This document shows, piece by piece, positions 37,188 to 46,051 of a stretch of 64,000 nt of DNA. The DNA comes from Rhizobium sp. CG5. GTDB taxonomy: Bacteria; Pseudomonadota; Alphaproteobacteria; Rhizobiales; Rhizobiaceae. The DNA lies in assembly GCF_023701945.1 (NCBI RefSeq), contig NZ_JABAEF010000003.1:372001-436000 (forward strand), written 5' to 3'. A model generated the notes under the pieces. The model was given only the letters and a program-made list of their open reading frames with translations, was not told the origin of the DNA and did no database searches. Each line of letters opens with the position of its first letter. Within the stretch, counting starts at the first letter, position 1. The position numbers and the translations under genes were made by a program.

Positions 37188-38483
37188 ATGAGAAGAAACC
37201 TATTTCCTGTCCTCTCCCTGCTGCTGGGAACCCTCTTCCTCTTTCTCGGCAACGGCCTGCACGGCCTGCTGCTGCCGGTTCGCGGATCGGCGGAAGGCTA
37301 TTCCAACGAAATCCTCGGTCTGCTCGGCACCTCCTGGGCTTCGGGCTTCGTGCTCGGCTGTTTTTTTGCCCCGAAACTCGTCATGCGCGTCGGCCATGTC
37401 CGGGCCTTCTCGACCTTCGTCTCGGTGATTGCCATCGTTGCCCTGACCACCGGCGTGATGGTTGACCAATATTGGTGGGTCGCCCTTCGCGCCCTGACCG
37501 GCTTCTGCACCGCCGGCACGGCGATGATCATCGAAAGCTGGCTAAACGAGCGCGCCACCAACGAAAGCCGCGGCGCGATCTTTTCCTTTTATATCTCCAT
37601 CACCCTGTTCGGCGTGGTGGGTGGCCAGATGCTGGTGCCGTTCGGCGATGTCTCGACACCGATCCTGTTCATGTTCTGCGGCATCTTCTATTGCCTGGCC
37701 ATGCTGCCGACCACCCTGTCGACGGCCGCCTCGCCGCAGCCGTTGAAATCCGTCAAGCTCGACCTGCCGCGGCTCTATCGCAACTCGCCGGTGTCCTTTG
37801 TCGGCATCCTGCTGATCGGCATCGCCAATGGCGCTTACGGCACGCTCGGCGCCGTGTTCGGCGCCAGGGCCGGCATGTCGGGCACCACCATCGCCCTGAT
37901 GATGAGCCTGACGATCTTTGCCGGCGCCGCCATGCAATTTCCGGCCGGAAAGCTGTCGGACAGGACGGACCGCCGCTATGTGCTCGCGGGCATCGGCCTG
38001 GCGGCGGCCCTGGCAGCCCTGCTGATCGTCGTCTTCCAGCCCCACAATCCGATCGTGCTGATCGCCCTCGTCGCCTTTTACGGGGCAACCTCCAACGCGC
38101 TCTATCCGATTGCCGTTGCCCATGCCAACGACTTCGCCGACACCGGCGATTTCGTCAAAGTGTCCGGTGGCCTGCTGCTGCTGTTCGGCATCGGCACCAT
38201 TATCGGCCCGACGCTTGGCGGCCCCGTGATGACCCATTTCGGCCCCTATGCGCTGTTTGCGGTGACCGCCTGCGCCCATGTCATGCTCTGCGCCTATGCG
38301 CTGTTCCGCAGCCGGCTGAGAGCGGCGATCCCGACCGCCGGGCGTGGCAGCTTCTCGACCATACCGGTCGGCACATCGCCGATGAGCACGCCGGAGAGCC
38401 TGTCGCTCGACCCGCGCGCCGCCCCCCTGGACGGATCCGCCAGCATCCACGACGACGAGACGATGAAGGAGGCCAAGGCATGA
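37188..38483 (+). CDS. MFS transporter
   Basis: A 431-residue major facilitator with about 12 predicted helices. The first helix pair includes LFLGNGLHGLLLPVRGSAEG, and the loop 2-3 region reads FFAPKLVMRVGHVRAF. AGKLSDRTDRRYVL is the mid-protein MFS signature loop. It resembles the YcaD-like uptake/efflux group; substrate unknown. The hydrophilic C-terminal tail of about 55 residues is unstructured. ATG 37188 was chosen over 37137 because it directly precedes the first helix. Its stop overlaps the DUF1192 start (ATGA). Confidence 0.88.
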   Translation: MRRNLFPVLSLLLGTLFLFLGNGLHGLLLPVRGSAEGYSNEILGLLGTSWASGFVLGCFFAPKLVMRVGHVRAFSTFVSVIAIVALTTGVMVDQYWWVALRALTGFCTAGTAMIIESWLNERATNESRGAIFSFYISITLFGVVGGQMLVPFGDVSTPILFMFCGIFYCLAMLPTTLSTAASPQPLKSVKLDLPRLYRNSPVSFVGILLIGIANGAYGTLGAVFGARAGMSGTTIALMMSLTIFAGAAMQFPAGKLSDRTDRRYVLAGIGLAAALAALLIVVFQPHNPIVLIALVAFYGATSNALYPIAVAHANDFADTGDFVKVSGGLLLLFGIGTIIGPTLGGPVMTHFGPYALFAVTACAHVMLCAYALFRSRLRAAIPTAGRGSFSTIPVGTSPMSTPESLSLDPRAAPLDGSASIHDDETMKEAKA

Positions 38484-38671
38484 GCTTTCTCGATGAAGAC
38501 CGCCCGAAGAAACCGGCCGGCCATGAACTGGGCTGCGACCTGTCGCTGCTGTCGGCCGACGAATTGACCGGCCGCATCGCGCTTCTGCGCGAGGAAATCG
38601 AGCGGCTGGAAGCCGAACGCACCAGAAAGACGGCGGGCCGGCAGGCCGCCGAAAGCTTTTTCAAGTCTTAG
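38480..38671 (+). CDS. DUF1192 small protein
   Basis: A 63-residue protein. SFLDEDRPKKPAGHELGCDL, then LLSADELTGRIALLREEIER LEAER, match the DUF1192 family of short alphaproteobacterial proteins: a flexible acidic/basic head and a coiled-coil tail. Its ATG overlaps the MFS stop, so translation is coupled. Function unknown; it is often found near rcdA in Rhizobiales. Confidence 0.82.
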   Translation: MSFLDEDRPKKPAGHELGCDLSLLSADELTGRIALLREEIERLEAERTRKTAGRQAAESFFKS

Positions 38672-38800
38672 CGACGATGGCGGCAACTGCTGAGTCGGCC
38701 GGCGGCGGCACGGCGATGCCCCTCGTTGCTGCAAGTATTGTTTCAAAAAGGGCCGCGGTATTCGATACCGGCCCATCGCCGTTGCCTTTTATTCAGCGGA

Positions 38801-38837
38801 TTAACGCTAAATTAATCGTTATGTGGGATTGTATAGT
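38801..38837 (+). promoter_or_regulatory. CtrA-type site and promoter of a candidate small RNA
   Basis: TTAA (38801-38804), seven bases CGCTAAA and TTAA (38812-38815) form a perfect CtrA consensus. A -10-like TATAGT lies at 38832-38837, the distance seen in CtrA-activated promoters. Confidence 0.6.
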
Positions 38838-38842
38838 CATCC

Positions 38843-38937
38843 GGAGCTTCTGGATTCAGGCAGTTTCACCGCTTGGCGAATTGGTCTGATTTTTCTCCCT
38901 GTTTTACCTTGAGAGCCGCAATTGCGGCTCTTTTTTT
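38843..38937 (+). ncRNA. Candidate trans-acting small RNA (about 95 nt)
   Basis: A transcript starting about 6 bases after TATAGT would end at the hairpin AGAGCCGC/GCGGCTCT (38913-38930), followed by TTTTTTTG, a strong intrinsic terminator. No good reading frame lies between. Promoter, length and terminator together look like a typical small RNA gene; it is a prediction only. Confidence 0.5.
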
Positions 38938-38972
38938 GTTTTCGCCACAATCCTAACTCAAAACTGTGGGAA

Positions 38973-38987
38973 TTAACCCTTCTTTAA
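38973..38987 (+). promoter_or_regulatory. CtrA-type site upstream of rcdA
   Basis: TTAA-CCCTTCT-TTAA is a perfect full CtrA site, 113 bases before the rcdA start. In Caulobacter rcdA is itself under CtrA control, which fits. Confidence 0.6.
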
Positions 38988-39099
38988 GAAACGGCTTGCG
39001 CATTTCGGGTATTGGTATCATCGTTAGGCCAATCAGACGGCAGCCGGCTCCCCGGACACGCTGTCTTACCTGAAGTAAGTGATGCGTAGGGCAGGGATC

Positions 39100-39621
39100 A
39101 TGTCAATGTCGGAACTCGGATTGAATACAGTCAACTTTGCAGGACGTGCCGCCGCGTCGTCGCAGTTCAAGGCGACGTATGCTGAAGGCATGGGCCTGGT
39201 CGAAGAAACCGCCGCCTATCTCGACGGACCCGGCCGCTCGGCAGCCAAGGTGCTGCCCCGCATGGCCTCCGTGCTTTACGCAGCAGAATCCATGCGCCTG
39301 ACCACCCGCCTGATGCAGATGGCCTCCTGGCTGCTGCTGCAGCGCGCCGTCAACAATGGCGAAATGAGCCGCGAACAGGTTATCTCGGAGAAGAGCAAGG
39401 TTCGCCTCGACGGCTTCAACGTCGACCGCTCGGCTCCGGGCTGGCTCGATCTGCCGGAAGCCTTCCGCGATCTCGTCGAGCGCTCTTTGCGCCTGCAGAA
39501 CCGCATTGCCATTCTCGACCGCGAGATCTATCGCCCGAGCGAAGCTGCCATCGTTCCCGATAACGAAAACAGCGTCCAGGCCCAACTCAACCTGCTGCGC
39601 ACCGCCTTCGGCACCAACTGA
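39100..39621 (+). CDS. rcdA: RcdA, adaptor for CtrA proteolysis (DUF1465)
   Basis: A 173-residue helical protein of the DUF1465/RcdA family. Typical segments are NFAGRAAASSQFKATYAEGM, ESMRLTTRLMQMASWLLLQR and GWLDLPEAFRDLVERSL. In Caulobacter RcdA works with CpdR and PopA to deliver the cell-cycle regulator CtrA to ClpXP. ATG 39100 follows CAGGGATC; an upstream in-frame start at 39079 lacks a better ribosome site. A perfect CtrA box upstream suggests feedback. Confidence 0.88.
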   Translation: MSMSELGLNTVNFAGRAAASSQFKATYAEGMGLVEETAAYLDGPGRSAAKVLPRMASVLYAAESMRLTTRLMQMASWLLLQRAVNNGEMSREQVISEKSKVRLDGFNVDRSAPGWLDLPEAFRDLVERSLRLQNRIAILDREIYRPSEAAIVPDNENSVQAQLNLLRTAFGTN

Positions 39622-39689
39622 TCGTTTGACGAGCGCCCCGGCGGAAACGTCGGGCTGATGCTTCGAATCGAGACAGATTGATCCCTTCT

Positions 39690-39723
39690 ACCCGGCCTTG
39701 CCCCGCGCAATGCCGGGTTTTTT
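39690..39723 (+). terminator. Rho-independent terminator after rcdA
   Basis: ACCCGGC (39690-39696) and GCCGGGT (39712-39718), with an inner TTGC/GCAA pairing, are followed by TTTTT. Confidence 0.85.
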
Positions 39724-39764
39724 AATGGTCAGAAGGCAAGCTCAACCACCACGCACCGACCAAC

Positions 39765-39791
39765 GCAAAAAAGCCCGGCACTGCCGGGCTC
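39765..39791 (-). terminator. Rho-independent terminator after rpmE
   Basis: On the minus strand AGCCCGGC, loop AGT and GCCGGGCT run into TTTTTTG. Confidence 0.85.
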
Positions 39792-39817
39792 TTGAAATGC
39801 TGTCAACCGTCGAGCGA

Positions 39818-40039
39818 TTAGAGGCCGAGGCCGCCGAAACGCTTGTTGAACTTGGAGAGACGGCCGCCGCGGTCCATAAGCTGCTGGTTGCCGCCGGTCC
39901 AGGCCGGGTGCGACTTCGAGTCGATTTCAAGGTTCATGACAGCACCTTCCGAACCCCAGGTGGAGAACGTTTCATATTCGGTGCCGTCGGTCATGACCAC
40001 TTTGATCATGTGATAGTCGGGATGAATGCTAGCCTTCAT
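39818..40039 (-). CDS. rpmE: 50S ribosomal protein L31 (cysteine-free form)
   Basis: A 73-residue L31. [20 protein letters not shown] opens the protein and the tail reads [20 protein letters not shown]. There is no cysteine, so this is the zinc-independent form, as is usual in rhizobia. The open frame is 42 codons longer upstream, but AGGAAG before ATG 40039 and the family start decide. It is divergent from the ABC exporter gene. Confidence 0.95.
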   Translation of the reverse strand: MKASIHPDYHMIKVVMTDGTEYETFSTWGSEGAVMNLEIDSKSHPAWTGGNQQLMDRGGRLSKFNKRFGGLGL

Positions 40040-40228
40040 AACGATCTTCCTGCTGTGCCGGAGGGTCCATTTGCCGCAATTGCGTCGAGTGACCCTATTC
40101 AATAAATGAAGCCGCAGTCTGATCAGGCTACGGCTTCCCAATTCGATTGGGAGCCTATACATCAAGGTCGCAAAGATAACAAGTACCCAGACACCAAGAC
40201 GATGGCGTGATGGGGGGAGAAAACATCC

Positions 40229-42031
40229 GTGTCAGATACTGTCGAAGCTCAGCAGAAAAACAGCCGCAATCTGCGTCCCCTCGCCCGCCTCTGGCCCTAT
40301 CTGCTGCGCTATCGCGGCATGGTGATCGCTGCTCTGTTCTTTCTGACGCTCGCCGCCGCAACCACGCTCGCCCTGCCGCTGGCCGTGCGCCGGATGATCG
40401 ACCACGGTTTTGCCGCAACCGACAGTGCCTTCATCAACAAGTATTTTGCCATGCTGATCGTGCTGGCGGTCGTCATGGCGATCTCCAGCGCCATGCGCTA
40501 CTACTACGTCATCTCGATCGGCGAGCGCATCGTCTCGGATATCCGCCGCGAGGTCTTTGCCCATGTGACGCGGCTGTCGCCGGCCTTCTTCGACATCAAC
40601 CAGTCCGGCGAAATCGTCTCGCGGCTGACCGCCGACGCTACCCAGATCAAATCCGCGGTCGGTGCCACGGCATCGGTGGCGCTGCGCAACACCATCATGT
40701 GCATCGGCGCCATGGTCATGATGATCTATACCAGCCCCAGCCTCTCGGTCCTGGTGCTGGCCGCCATCCCGGTCATCGTCTTCCCGCTGGTCGGCTTCGG
40801 CCGCTCGGTGCGCAAGCGGTCACGCGCCGCCCAGGACACCCTGGCGCATGCCTCCGCCTTTGCCGGCGAAACCATTGCCGCCTCCCGCACCGTCCAGGCC
40901 TTCAACGGCGAAGCCGTGGCCGCCGCCCGTTACGGCGATGCCGTGGAAGAAGCGTATCAGGCCGCCAAGGCGGCGGTGAAGTCCCGCGCCCTCCTGACCG
41001 GCTTTGCCATCATCCTCGTCTTCGGCAGCATTGCCGCCGTGTTGTGGTATGGCGCGCAGGGCGTGCTGTCCGGCACGATCTCGGCCGGAACGCTCGGCCA
41101 GTTCGTGCTCTATTCGGTGATTGCCGGCAGCTCGCTCGGCCAATTGTCGGAAGTCTGGGGCGAACTGGCCCAGGCCGGCGGCGCCGCTGAACGGCTGACG
41201 GAGTTGCTCTACGAAGTCTCGGCGATTTCCGCGCCCGCCGTTCCGGTCGCCCTGCCGATACCGGCCAAGGGCATTGTCGAATTCTCCGACGTGCATTTTT
41301 CTTATCCGTCCCATTCCGCCCGCTCGGCGCTGAAGGGCCTGAGCTTCAAGGTCGGCAGTGGCGAGACCGTCGCCATCGTCGGTCCGTCCGGAGCCGGCAA
41401 GAGCACGATCTTTTCGCTGGTGCTGCGTTTCTACGACCCCGTCAGCGGCACGGTGAAGCTCGATGATGTCGACATCCGCACGGTGACGCCGGAGGCCCTG
41501 CGGTCGCGGCTGGCCATCGTGCCCCAGGATGTGACGATCTTTGCCGCCTCCATCCATGACAATATCGCCTTCGGCACGCCGGGCGCGACGCGCGACGGCG
41601 TCAAGGCGGCAGCGGCCGCCGCCCAGGCCGACGAGTTCATTGCACGGCTGGAAAACGGCTACGACACGGCCGTCGGCGAACGCGGCATCACGCTGTCGGG
41701 CGGCCAGCGGCAGCGCATCGCCATTGCCCGCGCCATCCTGCGCAATGCCCCCGTGCTGCTGCTCGACGAGGCGACCTCGGCGCTGGATGCCGAAAGCGAA
41801 ACGCTGGTGCAGAAGGCGCTCGACGGATTGATGAAAAGCCGCACCACGATCGTCATCGCCCACCGGCTGGCGACCGTGCTGAAAGCCGACCGCATCCTGG
41901 TTCTCGATGACGGCCAGATCGTCGAACAGGGAACGCATCAGAGCCTGATCCAGCAGGGCGGGCTCTACGCCAAACTGGCAAGGCTGCAGTTTGAGACCGG
42001 CGCCCAGGACTTTCTGGCCGCCGCGAAATAG
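40229..42031 (+). CDS. ABC exporter, MsbA/multidrug-like, fused permease-ATPase
   Basis: A 600-residue half-transporter. Six membrane helices lie within residues 20-300, with the coupling region [20 protein letters not shown]. The ATPase has Walker [10 protein letters not shown] near 385, Q-loop [10 protein letters not shown], signature [14 protein letters not shown] near 489, Walker [13 protein letters not shown] and H-loop IVIAHRLAT. It functions as a homodimer; the substrate (lipid, LPS precursor or drug) cannot be told. The start is GTG 40229 after GGGGGGAG. It neighbours rpmE divergently, a conserved rhizobial arrangement. Confidence 0.92.
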   Translation: MSDTVEAQQKNSRNLRPLARLWPYLLRYRGMVIAALFFLTLAAATTLALPLAVRRMIDHGFAATDSAFINKYFAMLIVLAVVMAISSAMRYYYVISIGERIVSDIRREVFAHVTRLSPAFFDINQSGEIVSRLTADATQIKSAVGATASVALRNTIMCIGAMVMMIYTSPSLSVLVLAAIPVIVFPLVGFGRSVRKRSRAAQDTLAHASAFAGETIAASRTVQAFNGEAVAAARYGDAVEEAYQAAKAAVKSRALLTGFAIILVFGSIAAVLWYGAQGVLSGTISAGTLGQFVLYSVIAGSSLGQLSEVWGELAQAGGAAERLTELLYEVSAISAPAVPVALPIPAKGIVEFSDVHFSYPSHSARSALKGLSFKVGSGETVAIVGPSGAGKSTIFSLVLRFYDPVSGTVKLDDVDIRTVTPEALRSRLAIVPQDVTIFAASIHDNIAFGTPGATRDGVKAAAAAAQADEFIARLENGYDTAVGERGITLSGGQRQRIAIARAILRNAPVLLLDEATSALDAESETLVQKALDGLMKSRTTIVIAHRLATVLKADRILVLDDGQIVEQGTHQSLIQQGGLYAKLARLQFETGAQDFLAAAK

Positions 42032-42041
42032 GCAAAGCCGA

Positions 42042-43685
42042 TCAGGTCCCGACGGAACGCCCGGCGACCCGGCCTGAAAACAGGCAGCCACCGAGGAAGG
42101 TCCCCTCCAGGGCATTGTAGCCATGCATGCCGCCGCCGCCGAAACCGGCCACTTCGCCAGCGGCATAAAGGCCCGGCACCGCCTGGTTGCGGCTGTCCAG
42201 CACCCGCCCCGCCAAGTCCGTGTGCAGGCCGCCCAGCGTCTTGCGGGTCAGGATGTGCAGGCGCACGGCAATCAGCGGCCCAAACTTTTTATCGAGCAGC
42301 ATATGCGGCTTGGCGGTGCGCATCAGCCGGTCGCCGAGATAGGCCCGTGCGCCGCGAATGGCGGTGACCTGCGCATCCTTGGCAAAACTGTTCTCCATGG
42401 CGCGATCACGCGCCTCGATCTGGCCCCGCAGATGCCGGATGCCGATGCGATGCTCGCCGCTGATCTCGTTCATCGCGACGACCAGATCCTCGAGCGTATC
42501 GCGCACGGCAAAATCCTCGCCTTTGTCCATGAAGGCCTGCACCGGACCCGGCGGATCGCTGCCGAGCCGCTTCAGCAGCAGCCTGATATTCTTGCCGGTC
42601 AGATCCGGATTCTGCTCGGAGCCCGACAGGGCGAATTCCTTCTTGATAATCGTCTTGTTGAGGATGAACCAGCTGTAGTCGGAGCCGCTGTCGCGGATCG
42701 CCTTCAAACTCGCCATTGTGTCGAAACCCGGCATTGCCGGCGCCGCGAAGCGATTGCCATCGGCGTCGCACCAGAAGGACGATGGGCCGGGCAGGATGCG
42801 AATGCCGTGGTTCGGCCAGATCGGGTCGAAGTTTCGCAGACCTTCCGTATAGTGCCACATCCGGTCGCCATTGATCACCTCGCCGCCCGCCTGCTGCGCA
42901 ATGGCCAGCATGCGCCCGTCGACATGGCTCGGAACGCCGCTGACCATGCTTTTCGGCGGCGCCCCCAGACGATCCACCGGCCAGCTCTTGCGCACCAGAT
43001 CATGATTGCCGCCGATGCCGCCGGAGGTGACGATGACAGCGCTGGCATTGATCTCAAATTCACCGACCGGAAGACGGGAGCTGGTCCCGCCACGCACCAC
43101 GGCATCCGGCTTCAGAATGGTGCCCCGGGCACCGCAAACGACACCATTGGTCACGATCAACTGGTCCACCTGATGGCGAAATCGAAACGACACCAGGCCC
43201 TTTTCTTCGGCAGCGCGAACACGGCGGATGAACGGCTCCAGCACGGCCGGCCCGGTACCCCAGGTAATGTGAAAACGCGGAACCGAATTACCGTGACTAT
43301 GAGCAAAGGAGCCGCCACGCTCGGCCCATCCGACCACCGGAAACCAGCGCATGCCCTGGTTTCTCAGCCAGTCGCGCTTCTCGCCGGCGGCAAATTCCAG
43401 GTAGGCTTCGGCCCATTGCCGCGGCCAATAGTCCTCCGGCCGGTCGAAGCCAGCCGAGCCCTGCCAATCCTGCCGGGCCAGGTCGATACAGTCGCGGATC
43501 CCTAAGCGCCGCTGCTCCGGGCTGTCGACAAAAAACAGGCCACCCAGCGACCAGAAGGCCTGACCGCCGAGATTCTGCTCGCCCTCCTGATCGAGCACGC
43601 AGATCCGCAAACCTCGATCTGCCGCCTCCGCCGCTGCAACCAGACCGGCAAGGCCGGCCCCAATCACCAATACGTCAAAATTCAT
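42042..43685 (-). CDS. FAD-binding dehydrogenase (COG3573 / ketosteroid dehydrogenase-like)
   Basis: A 547-residue flavoprotein. VLVIGAGLAGLVAAAEAADR is the FAD-binding Rossmann loop. The C-terminal LYAAGEVAGFGGGGMHGYNA is the second flavin-contact region of the fumarate reductase/ketosteroid dehydrogenase superfamily. TRKTLGGLHTD precedes it. Substrate unknown; no steroid genes are nearby. Although the frame opens 6 codons earlier, GGAGG lies about 7 bases before ATG 43685. It is convergent with the ABC exporter, with only 10 bases between stops. Confidence 0.88.
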   Translation of the reverse strand: MNFDVLVIGAGLAGLVAAAEAADRGLRICVLDQEGEQNLGGQAFWSLGGLFFVDSPEQRRLGIRDCIDLARQDWQGSAGFDRPEDYWPRQWAEAYLEFAAGEKRDWLRNQGMRWFPVVGWAERGGSFAHSHGNSVPRFHITWGTGPAVLEPFIRRVRAAEEKGLVSFRFRHQVDQLIVTNGVVCGARGTILKPDAVVRGGTSSRLPVGEFEINASAVIVTSGGIGGNHDLVRKSWPVDRLGAPPKSMVSGVPSHVDGRMLAIAQQAGGEVINGDRMWHYTEGLRNFDPIWPNHGIRILPGPSSFWCDADGNRFAAPAMPGFDTMASLKAIRDSGSDYSWFILNKTIIKKEFALSGSEQNPDLTGKNIRLLLKRLGSDPPGPVQAFMDKGEDFAVRDTLEDLVVAMNEISGEHRIGIRHLRGQIEARDRAMENSFAKDAQVTAIRGARAYLGDRLMRTAKPHMLLDKKFGPLIAVRLHILTRKTLGGLHTDLAGRVLDSRNQAVPGLYAAGEVAGFGGGGMHGYNALEGTFLGGCLFSGRVAGRSVGT

Positions 43686-43874
43686 CCGCAAGCCTCCACC
43701 CACAAGGTGCGATAACTTACTCTTACGAGAACGTAAGACATTCGCAACCCCCGAGAGACACGTATACGGCCCAATCCTTCCCTTAGGGGCAAACTTTAGT
43801 AGATATAGCAGGGCAGCCGGTTCTGGATCGCTGCAAAACCCTGCCGCGATCGACGCGCCCCCTGCCCTCCAGCA

Positions 43875-44906
43875 CTAGCGCTCCGTTAGTTTCAACTCGA
43901 TCCGCCGGTTCTGGTTGCGCGCTTCGGGCGTGTCCCCTTCGGCAATCGGCTGATACTCACCAAAGCCGGCCGCCACCAGCCGCGCCGAAGGCACGCCCTT
44001 GGAAATCAGGAACTTGACCACGGAGATGGCGCGCGCTGCGGAAAGCTCCCAATTGTCGGCATAGCGGCCGGAGCCGGACAGCTGCACATTGTCGGTATGA
44101 CCATCGACGCGCAGCACCCAGTTGATCTCGGCTGGAATCTCCTTGGCGAGATCCAGCAGGGCTGTGGCCAGCTTCGCCATCTCGACCTGGCCCTCAGGGT
44201 TGAGCTCATTGCCGCCGGACGGGAACAGCACCTCCGACTGGAATACGAACCGGTCGCCGACGATGCGGATATTGTCGCGGTCCGAGAGGATTTCGCGGAG
44301 CCTGCCGAAGAAGTCGGAGCGATAGCGATTGAGTTCCTGCACGCGCTGCGCCAGCGCCACGTTCAGGCGACGGCCGAGATCGGCAATCTTGGTCTGCGAG
44401 CTCTGGTCCTTCGCTTCGGAGGCCTGCAAGGCCTGTTCGACGGCCGCAATCTGCGCCCTGAGCGCTGCGATCTGCTGGTTCAAGAGCTCGATCTGGCTCA
44501 GCGCCCGGCCGCTGACCTGTTGCTCCTGCTCGAGCTTTTCGGTCAAGAGGCCGATCTGCGCCCGCGAACTGTCGGCCGAACCGCTGCCCGATTCCAGCAG
44601 CGCCTGCAGCCGCGTCCGCTCATCCTCGGACACCGAGAGAGAGGATTGCAGCGAGGCCAGCGTGTCTTCCATATCCTGCTTGCCGCTCTTTTCCAGCGCC
44701 AGCAGCTGGGTCAGCTCGGCGATCTGGCTGTTGAGGCGGTTGAGAACCTCGTCCTTGCCGGAGATCTCGCGGCTGAGGATGAACTGCGCCAGGACAAACA
44801 CCGTCAGCAGGAACATGATGGCCAGCAGCAGCGTGGACAGGGCGTCCACGAAACCCGGCCAATAATCGACTCCGCGATCTCCGCGGCGATTGCGCCCCAG
44901 GGCCAT
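43875..44906 (-). CDS. MotB/OmpA-like peptidoglycan-anchoring protein
   Basis: A 343-residue protein. DYWPGFVDALSTLLLAIMFLL (about 14-34) is one membrane helix with an Asp at its start, exactly as in MotB/TolR-type stator subunits. A coiled coil follows (about 50-195). The C-terminal OmpA-like domain is at about 215-340, with VDGHTDNVQLSGSGRYADNW and NQNRRIELKL. The gene lies 3 bases after a MotA/TolQ-like gene. The pair looks like a proton-driven motor distinct from flagellar MotAB and from Tol-Pal; its task is unknown. Confidence 0.85.
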   Translation of the reverse strand: MALGRNRRGDRGVDYWPGFVDALSTLLLAIMFLLTVFVLAQFILSREISGKDEVLNRLNSQIAELTQLLALEKSGKQDMEDTLASLQSSLSVSEDERTRLQALLESGSGSADSSRAQIGLLTEKLEQEQQVSGRALSQIELLNQQIAALRAQIAAVEQALQASEAKDQSSQTKIADLGRRLNVALAQRVQELNRYRSDFFGRLREILSDRDNIRIVGDRFVFQSEVLFPSGGNELNPEGQVEMAKLATALLDLAKEIPAEINWVLRVDGHTDNVQLSGSGRYADNWELSAARAISVVKFLISKGVPSARLVAAGFGEYQPIAEGDTPEARNQNRRIELKLTER

Positions 44907-44909
44907 CGG

Positions 44910-45947
44910 TTACTTGCTCCCGCCGATCTTGTCGTTGAGCCGGTCCAGCGTCTTGCGCATAGCGCGGGCATCTTCCTGCTGCGCCTCGATCCAGTCGCGC
45001 AGCATCTGCTGCTCGTTGCGCATGTTTTTCACCAGGCCCTGAATGCCTTCGGCTAGCCCGGCAATGGCGGTGACCGACCGGTCGTTGCTCTGGGCGGCCG
45101 GCTGATCGGCGATCCGCGTCAGCTGTTCGATCAAACGGTTCAGGTCTTCCGCGGCAATCGACGCGCCGGGCTCGCTGGCCTGCACCATGTCGGAGCCGAC
45201 ATCGGTGACCGACGACAGCCAGTTTTCCAGCTCCGTATAGAAGCGGTTCTGCGCCCGGCCGGCCTGCAGGTCGAGAAATCCGAGAATCAACGATCCTGAC
45301 AGGCCGAGCAGCGAGGACGAAAATGCGGTGCCCATGCCCTCGAGCGGACCGGCCAGACCGGTTTTCAGCGATTGCAGGACATCGTTGCTATCGCCGGAGC
45401 TCGGGTCGAGCGACTGGATGACGGCACTGATCGAGCCGATCGTGCCGAGCAGGCCCCAGAACGTGCCGAGCAGGCCGAGAAAGACCAGGAGGCCGATCAG
45501 GTAGCGCGATGTGTCGCGCGATTCGTCGAGGCGCGTGGCAATCGAATCAAGGATCGAGCGCAGCGCCGCGGTCGAAATCGCCACCGAGCGGCGGTTGCCG
45601 ATCAGGGCGCGCATCGGCGCCAGCAAGCGCGGATCGCGGCCGACCTTCTCGGCATTGCCGGCGGCGCGGAAGGAATTGAACCAGCGCACTTCGGGAATGA
45701 GACCGAGCACATGGTTGAAGACGAGGATGATGCCGACCGCCAGAACGCCGAGGATCAGGCCGTTCAGCCCCGGATTGGTCATGAAGGCGGTCTGCGCCTG
45801 CCGGAACAGAATGGCAGCGATGAACCCGACGATGATCAGGAAGATCAGCATCGTCGAGAAGAATGGCATCGGGCTTGAAAGCTTGTTGCCGTAGGCGCCG
45901 GCCTCAGCCTCAGTTGCTTCCAAGTCCGCCAGTTTCACTTTCGCCAT
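44910..45947 (-). CDS. MotA/TolQ/ExbB-like membrane protein
   Basis: A 345-residue protein with membrane helices at about 28-50, 63-85, 157-180 and 200-225. The signature FLGLLGTFWGLLGTIGSISAV matches the pore helix of the MotA/TolQ/ExbB superfamily, and MGTAFSSSLLGLSGSLIL is the following helix. The cytoplasmic C-terminal tail (about 230-345) is helical. With the downstream OmpA/MotB-like partner it should form a 5:2-type ion-driven stator. No flagellar, Ton or phage-defence genes surround it. Confidence 0.85.
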   Translation of the reverse strand: MAKVKLADLEATEAEAGAYGNKLSSPMPFFSTMLIFLIIVGFIAAILFRQAQTAFMTNPGLNGLILGVLAVGIILVFNHVLGLIPEVRWFNSFRAAGNAEKVGRDPRLLAPMRALIGNRRSVAISTAALRSILDSIATRLDESRDTSRYLIGLLVFLGLLGTFWGLLGTIGSISAVIQSLDPSSGDSNDVLQSLKTGLAGPLEGMGTAFSSSLLGLSGSLILGFLDLQAGRAQNRFYTELENWLSSVTDVGSDMVQASEPGASIAAEDLNRLIEQLTRIADQPAAQSNDRSVTAIAGLAEGIQGLVKNMRNEQQMLRDWIEAQQEDARAMRKTLDRLNDKIGGSK

Positions 45948-46051
45948 ATCGTCCTGCGCCTCCGGTCATGTTGCGCCGGAGGCTAGTGGATAATTACGAC
46001 GAATTGAAGTGAAAAGCCGGTCGCATTGGCAAGTCACTGAGGAAAAAGACA

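Larger units (their letters stand above)
38672..39099. other. Long intergenic region with CtrA sites and a candidate small RNA
   Basis: The 428 bases between DUF1192 and rcdA contain two perfect TTAA-N7-TTAA sites, a promoter-terminator pair about 100 bases apart, and the rcdA leader. No credible protein gene is visible. Confidence 0.6.

Noticed and set aside
37472..38671. 399-residue plus-strand frame overlapping the MFS gene
   Set aside because: Only its last 63 codons, from the ATG at 38480, look real (DUF1192); the rest is out-of-frame with the transporter.
44910..45947. Possible Zorya-type (ZorA/ZorB) defence motor
   Set aside because: No ZorC, ZorD or ZorE genes are nearby and the ZorA-style long tail is missing; suhB and other core genes surround the pair.
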